From NCBI GenBank assembly GCA_021850555.1, contig JAJZLX010000270.1, positions 1 through 19,349 of the forward strand: DNA of 19,349 nt, read 5' to 3'. Below are positions 15,163-19,349 of this stretch, one piece after another. Position numbers and translations under genes: made by a program. Source of the DNA: Pseudomonadota bacterium (lineage in GTDB: Bacteria > Pseudomonadota > Gammaproteobacteria > Steroidobacterales > Steroidobacteraceae). How positions within the stretch are numbered: position 1 is the stretch's first letter; each line of letters opens with the position of its first letter. Below the pieces are notes generated by a model. The model searched no databases and was not told where the DNA came from. It saw only the letters and a list, made by a program, of their open reading frames with translations.

Positions 15163-16661
15163 CCACCGCGCACGGGGAAACGAAGTCATCGATGGAGATG
15201 CGGGATAACGCGCCGAAGATCAGCCGCCGCAGCGCCATTGCCGGCATGGGCGCCATGCTCGCCGCCCTCGCGGCGGGCAAGGGCGAAGCCGCTCGGGCCA
15301 CGAGGGTCCCGCCGACCGCCGTTACCCAGGGAGAGGTGACGATCCGCGGCAGAGTCATCCGGTATCGCGCCGAGGCGGGCGAGATGGTGATGCGCAATTC
15401 CGCGGGCGTGCCGCGCGCGACGATGTTCTCCGTCAGCTACCTGGCGCGCGGCGGCGCGTTGCACGAGCGTCCGGTCACCTTCATTTACAACGGTGGCCCC
15501 GGTGGGGCGACCTGGCCGCTGCGCAATGCGATCGCGCCCTCGATCATCGGGCGGGCCGATGCGCCGCCCGGATATGCGTTCGTCGACAATCCCAACAGCC
15601 TGCTCGATGTCAGCGATCTGGTGTTCATCGACGCGCCTGGAACGGGCTACAGCCGATTCTTTTCCCCGGACGCGGAGGCCGAGTACTGGGGCATCCAGCA
15701 GGACGGGCGGGCCTTCTCGAAGTTCATCGAGACGTGGCTGCGAGCGCATGGGCGCATGCGCTCGCCGAAGTACCTGCTGGGCGAGAGCTACGGCGGTACC
15801 CGGTCCGGACAGATTCTGGAAATGCTGGCGCTGCGGGCGCGGGTGCCGGTGGCTTTCGAGGGTGTCACGCTGATCTCCCCCACGCTTGGCACGGGTACGG
15901 GCAGCCTCTTCAGCGTGGTGTCCAATGGACCCGAGACGCTCGTTCCGAGCGAAGCCGTCGCGGCATGGTACAACCGGCGCGATGGGTTCCTGTCCGAGAC
16001 ACTCGAGCAGATCGCCGCGCGCGCCGAGCATTTCGCGGCCGGCCGCTATGCCGATGCGCTGGCGCGCATCGATCGATTGGACGGCGCCGGGAAGCGAGCC
16101 GTTGCCGACGGACTCGGCGCGCTCATCGGCATTGCGCCCGATGACATCCTGCGCTCGCGCCTGTCGGTCCCGATACCGGCCTTCAGACGACTGCTCCTTG
16201 CCGGCGAGGGCGAGGTCCTGGGCGAAGACAGCCGCAAGCATTATCCCAAGGGCTTCAAGCCGCCGCTCCTCGACACCGCCAAGGGCTATGATCTCAATGC
16301 GGCCATCATCGCCATGGTGCGCGTCAAGCTCGGGTACCGGACGAATCAGCCTTACAACCGCAACCCCATCGAAGCGCACGAGCACTGGAACAATACGATC
16401 ACCCGCGGAATGAGAGCCTTGCCGGCGATCCTCGAGGCGATGACCCAGGCGTATGCGGGATTCGGCGTATTTCTCGCCGGGGGGTATTTCGATCTCATCG
16501 TGCCGTATTTCCTGCCGTTGACCGCGTTGCAAGCGGTCCACCTGCCGGCAGCGCGATTCGTCCACAGGCTCTATCCGACCGGCCATGCCGTGCTGAACGA
16601 TGTCGCGGCGCGTCCGGCGGCGGTGAGTGACGTGAGGGCGTTTTACCGCTCTCGTGCATGA
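15159..16661 (+). CDS. S10 family serine carboxypeptidase, no. 5 of 5, Tat-exported
   Basis: A 500-residue S10 peptidase that differs from the other four in export: residues 21-40 carry a twin-arginine signal (ISRRSAIAGMGAMLAALAAG, Arg23-Arg24), so it should be folded before crossing the inner membrane. Motifs: FIYNGGPGGATWPL, DAPGTGYSRFF, nucleophile Ser210 in LGESYGGTR, Asp445 in GYFDLIVPY and His476 in YPTGHAVLND. DAPGTG replaces DPVGTG and TGH replaces GGH. ATG 15159 overlaps the preceding stop as ATGA, the same junction type as the next gene; ATG 15192 or 15198 would still keep the Tat motif. Between two cytoplasmic or membrane genes, it seems a separate addition to the set rather than a fresh tandem copy. 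Confidence 0.92.
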   Translation: MTTAHGETKSSMEMRDNAPKISRRSAIAGMGAMLAALAAGKGEAARATRVPPTAVTQGEVTIRGRVIRYRAEAGEMVMRNSAGVPRATMFSVSYLARGGALHERPVTFIYNGGPGGATWPLRNAIAPSIIGRADAPPGYAFVDNPNSLLDVSDLVFIDAPGTGYSRFFSPDAEAEYWGIQQDGRAFSKFIETWLRAHGRMRSPKYLLGESYGGTRSGQILEMLALRARVPVAFEGVTLISPTLGTGTGSLFSVVSNGPETLVPSEAVAAWYNRRDGFLSETLEQIAARAEHFAAGRYADALARIDRLDGAGKRAVADGLGALIGIAPDDILRSRLSVPIPAFRRLLLAGEGEVLGEDSRKHYPKGFKPPLLDTAKGYDLNAAIIAMVRVKLGYRTNQPYNRNPIEAHEHWNNTITRGMRALPAILEAMTQAYAGFGVFLAGGYFDLIVPYFLPLTALQAVHLPAARFVHRLYPTGHAVLNDVAARPAAVSDVRAFYRSRA

Positions 16662-18058
16662 CGGGAGCACGGGACATGGGCCGCGCGAATTCGCCGACGC
16701 AAAAACCTCGTGCCTGGGGCCGTCCGGACTGGACTGGGTTCGGCTGGGCGACGGGCGAGTTCGGTCTCGCCTGTTACGTCGGCATCACGACGATCTACCT
16801 GCTCTTCTACGCCACACAGGTCCTGCACATCCCACCGGTGGTGGCGGGACTCGCGCTGCTCGTGCCCCGGGTGTGGAACGTGGTCGCCGATCCGATCGTC
16901 GGCATACTGTCCGACAAGACGCGGACGCGCTTTGGACGGCGGCGGCCGTATCTCCTCGGAGGCGCTCTCTTGTGGGGCGCCTGCTTCGCGCTGCTCTTTA
17001 ATCTCTCGCCGCTGCACGATCGGCTGCTCAGCGCCGTCTGGTTCGGGATGGTATTCCTCGTCAACAACACCGGGCTGTCGCTGTACCAGGTTCCCTACGC
17101 CACCATGCTGGCGGAGATCTCTCGCGATCAGCAGGTGCGGACACGCCTGGCGGGGTATCGCGAGATCGTTTCCCGCGCAGCAATTCTCCTCACGCTCGCC
17201 GGTGGTCCGTGGCTTCTCGGCCACGCTGCTTCCAAAGCGGAGGGATTCCGCATCATCGGCGTGGTGTTTGGAATTGCGATCGTGGTGGGCGGGGTCGCAG
17301 CATTTCTCGCGACGGGCGATGCCGACGTTCCGGTAACCGCCTACAGGCACCTCGGTTTACGCACCCAGGTCGTGACGCTGGTGGAAAACCGTCCACTAGC
17401 GTGGCTCTCGACGAGCTTTCTCTGTGTGAACATCGGCGATGCCGTCTTCAGCGGCGCGCTCGTCTACTACATCACCGGGATCCTCGGTCACAGCCCCGCC
17501 GCGATCGGCGTGCTGTATCCGGTGAGTTCCGTCACCGGCATCATCGTGGCGCCGCTCTGGTGGCGCACCGCCAACCGCCTGGGCAAGATTCCCGTATGCC
17601 GCATCGCGCTTGCGCTCAATGCGCTCTGCTGCCTGCTGCCGCTTGGCATCACCACAGGACGCTATGATCTCATGTTTCCATTCATGGCGCTCTACGGCTT
17701 TGCCAACACGGGGGCCCGCCTGGTGCCGAACGCGATGGCGCCCGATACCGCCGATCTCGACCAGGCGCGCACCGGAGAGCGGCGCGAGGGCGTGATATTC
17801 AGCATCTTCATCTTTGTCCAGCAGACCGGGTTCGCGGTCGGAGGCTTCCTGCTCAGCGTGTTCCTGGCATTCGGTCTACGTTCCGTCACCGCAGCCGGGG
17901 CGCCGCAGTTTCTCCCCACGGCGATCCTACTGACCTTTACTCTCTGTGCCGCAGCGCTTTACGGGAGCGCCTTTTTCGCCATCCTTCCCTACCGGATGCC
18001 GACGCGTGAAGGGTTGATCGGGGTGGACCCCGCCGAGAGCGACGCCGAGGCGTCTTGA
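16658..18058 (+). CDS. MFS transporter of the GPH (MelB-like) type
   Basis: A 466-residue inner-membrane carrier with about twelve hydrophobic helices. The family signature follows helix 2: Asp78-Pro in VVADPIVGILSDK and TRFGRRRPYLLGG (residues 88-102), as in the glycoside-pentoside-hexuronide:cation symporters. Other marks are YQVPYATMLAEIS and GYREI. Proven members carry sugars with Na+ or H+, but in peptide-degrading loci of this kind the family may carry other small products, so the substrate is open. ATG 16658 overlaps the S10 stop (ATGA); ATG 16676 is an alternative. It ends 19 bases before the OCD-family gene. By context it would move carboxypeptidase products from periplasm to cytoplasm. 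Confidence 0.9.
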   Translation: MTGARDMGRANSPTQKPRAWGRPDWTGFGWATGEFGLACYVGITTIYLLFYATQVLHIPPVVAGLALLVPRVWNVVADPIVGILSDKTRTRFGRRRPYLLGGALLWGACFALLFNLSPLHDRLLSAVWFGMVFLVNNTGLSLYQVPYATMLAEISRDQQVRTRLAGYREIVSRAAILLTLAGGPWLLGHAASKAEGFRIIGVVFGIAIVVGGVAAFLATGDADVPVTAYRHLGLRTQVVTLVENRPLAWLSTSFLCVNIGDAVFSGALVYYITGILGHSPAAIGVLYPVSSVTGIIVAPLWWRTANRLGKIPVCRIALALNALCCLLPLGITTGRYDLMFPFMALYGFANTGARLVPNAMAPDTADLDQARTGERREGVIFSIFIFVQQTGFAVGGFLLSVFLAFGLRSVTAAGAPQFLPTAILLTFTLCAAALYGSAFFAILPYRMPTREGLIGVDPAESDAEAS

Positions 18059-18077
18059 GCTTCAATCGTGCGGTGAT

Positions 18078-19064
18078 ATGAGCGACAATGAGTTGCAGAG
18101 CGCGTTTGCAGTCTACGCTCCGCAGGAGGTGCGCGCGTTGCTCGATGACGACGGGTGCATCAACGCGGTTCGCGCCGCAATGGCCCAGCTCTCGGCACAT
18201 GGTCGCCCCCAGCCCCTGCGCAGCATCGTCGAGATCGCGCCCACGAAGCTCATGGGGCTGATGCCGGGCTCGCTGGAGAATTCGGAAGGATTTGGCGCCA
18301 AAGTGGTCTCGGTATTCCCCGATCCGCGCCGACCTGGGCACTCGTTCCATCGAGGCATCGTCGCTCTTTTCGATGGTGACAGCGGGCGCCTCGAGTGCAT
18401 TGCGGATGCAGGCGAGGTGACCCGTATCCGCACGGCGGCGGCCTCAGCGGTCGCGACGGACGCACTTGCCCGATCCGACGCGCGGCGGCTCGCCGTCTAC
18501 GGATGCGGTGCTCAGGCTGCCTCGCATGTGCGCGCAATCACGCGAGTCAGGACGCTCGAGGAAATCCTGGTGTGGGGCCGTTCGATCGAGCGGGCTACCG
18601 AGTTTGCCGCGCGAATGGCTGAAGCGGTACACGTTACCGTGCGTGCCGTTGCGGATGGACGGGAAGCGGCCGACACCGACATCATCTGTACGGTGACAGG
18701 CTCGGCAACCCCGGTGCTCCGCGGGGAATGGGTCCGGCCGGGAACGCACATCAATGCGGTTGGCTCCAGCCATCGAGGACCCGTTGAGATTGATCACGCT
18801 CTGGTCGTCTCGAGTCGCTACATCGTCGACAGTCGCCGCTCGGCGTTCGCGGCCGCCGCGGAGTTCCTGTCGGCCAAGGAGGCGGGCCTCATCGGCGAGG
18901 AGCACATCGTGGCCGAGATCGGTGAGGTGCTCCTGGGGCGTGTGCCGGGTCGGACGTCAGCCGATGAAATCACGGTTTACAAGTCCCTGGGCCACATCGT
19001 GCAGGACCTTGCCGCGGTGAAGTATATTCACACGCGCGCCATAAGGCAGAGGGATCGTCGTTGA
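18078..19064 (+). CDS. Ornithine cyclodeaminase/mu-crystallin family protein
   Basis: A 328-residue NAD(P)-binding protein, cytoplasmic. Seen: GLMPG, FGAKVVSVFPD (Lys75), EVTRIRTAAASAVATDALA (Arg118), Rossmann motif YGCGAQAASH (residues 141-150), TDIICTVTGSATPVL and HINAVGSS. The family contains ornithine cyclodeaminase (ornithine to proline), ketimine reductases and alanine dehydrogenases. True cyclodeaminases have GAD at the position that reads GSS (229-231) here; that Asp is catalytic, so I expect an imine reductase or amino-acid dehydrogenase rather than a cyclodeaminase. ATG 18078 follows the MFS gene by 19 bases with only a weak ribosome site (CGGTGAT). It is the last gene of the run and could rework amino acids released upstream together with the PLP enzyme. 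Confidence 0.88.
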   Translation: MSDNELQSAFAVYAPQEVRALLDDDGCINAVRAAMAQLSAHGRPQPLRSIVEIAPTKLMGLMPGSLENSEGFGAKVVSVFPDPRRPGHSFHRGIVALFDGDSGRLECIADAGEVTRIRTAAASAVATDALARSDARRLAVYGCGAQAASHVRAITRVRTLEEILVWGRSIERATEFAARMAEAVHVTVRAVADGREAADTDIICTVTGSATPVLRGEWVRPGTHINAVGSSHRGPVEIDHALVVSSRYIVDSRRSAFAAAAEFLSAKEAGLIGEEHIVAEIGEVLLGRVPGRTSADEITVYKSLGHIVQDLAAVKYIHTRAIRQRDRR

Positions 19065-19349
19065 GACGCAAACGTGGGCACAGCGCCGCTTCTTACCACC
19101 TTCGCCGCGGCTCCTGCAACAGTGCGCCCGGCGTACCGGTGCTGGCGACGGCAGCCAGCGGCGGCGCCGATTGACTGGATGTGTTTGTCGAGGGCGTGCC
19201 GCTGGTTGGGGACGGTGCGGGCGGGGTCCTGCGGCTCGATGCGACAGTCCACGAGCGCATCGAGCAGGAACTCTTTGCGCGTGTACTTGAGGTCGCTTTC
19301 CTGTCTCCGCCTCTCAAACATGCGGTAGGCGAGCTCGATATCGCGCAAG
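19028..19349 (-). CDS. Hypothetical protein, C-terminal part (runs off the right edge)
   Basis: About 106 codons on the minus strand reach the window end without a start, so the gene begins outside. The first about 65 codons have normal GC-rich third positions and protein-like composition (DIELAYRMFERRRQES, KYTRKEFLLDALVDCRIEP); the last 35 or so are Ala/Arg-rich and less protein-like. It would overlap the end of the OCD-family gene by 37 bases, tail to tail. I do not recognise the family. Coding on the minus strand is favoured over the plus strand, where the overlapping frame gives low-complexity Arg/Ser-rich sequence. No terminator is visible between the two convergent genes. Confidence 0.45.
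   Translation of the reverse strand, partial: LRDIELAYRMFERRRQESDLKYTRKEFLLDALVDCRIEPQDPARTVPNQRHALDKHIQSIGAAAGCRRQHRYAGRTVAGAAAKVVRSGAVPTFASQRRSLCLMARV

Noticed and set aside
1..19349. tRNA, rRNA, CRISPR arrays and clear rho-independent terminators
   Set aside because: No repeat-spacer arrays or tRNA-like cloverleaf sequences were noticed, and none of the hairpins found is followed by a T-run.

Overview
The window is a GC-rich proteobacterial segment. I infer a gammaproteobacterium of the Steroidobacter/Nevskiales/Xanthomonadales type. The reasons are the end of a cytochrome bo3 oxidase operon (cyoD), an iron-complex-type TonB receptor with an EIIVTA box, FCD-class GntR and AraC regulators, and many exported peptidases. 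The genus cannot be fixed from the sequence alone.

Left edge (1-542): the last 42 codons of cyoD, then an IS200/IS605-end-like imperfect palindrome, then a 5'-truncated, decayed copy of arfB (the GGQ-type ribosome-rescue hydrolase yaeJ) whose GGQ half is missing. Next come two regulators on the minus strand: a GntR/FCD regulator (543-1277) and, upstream of it, a short AraC-type regulator without a normal sensor domain (1330-1926).

Middle and right (1965-19064): all genes are on the plus strand. First is an S9 prolyl-oligopeptidase-type enzyme. After a 179-base gap comes a tightly packed run of ten genes: TonB-dependent receptor, S10 carboxypeptidase 1, CapA-like protein, S10 no. 2, S10 no. 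3, S10 no. 4, class V PLP enzyme, S10 no. 5 (Tat-exported), GPH-type MFS transporter, and an ornithine cyclodeaminase/mu-crystallin-family protein. Several junctions are 4-base ATGA or GTGA overlaps. Five different serine carboxypeptidases of family S10 in one operon is the outstanding feature. All five keep the NGGPG oxyanion motif, the Ser/Asp/His triad and the Glu before the catalytic Ser.

Regulation: the segments before the S9 gene and before the TonB receptor gene share four conserved boxes in almost identical register over about 81 bases. They comprise a 15-base identical box, a -35-like box, the palindrome TGTGATCACA over the -10 region, and CCGCTAT. I read this as one promoter used twice, probably controlled by the adjacent AraC (upstream box) and GntR (palindrome) proteins.

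Working model (inference): a peptide or peptide-like polymer enters through the receptor and is trimmed from its C-terminus in the periplasm by five carboxypeptidases of different specificity. Products cross the inner membrane by the MFS carrier, are cut by the S9 enzyme, and the amino acids are handled by the PLP enzyme and the OCD-family protein. The right edge (19028-19349) holds the end of an unidentified minus-strand gene.
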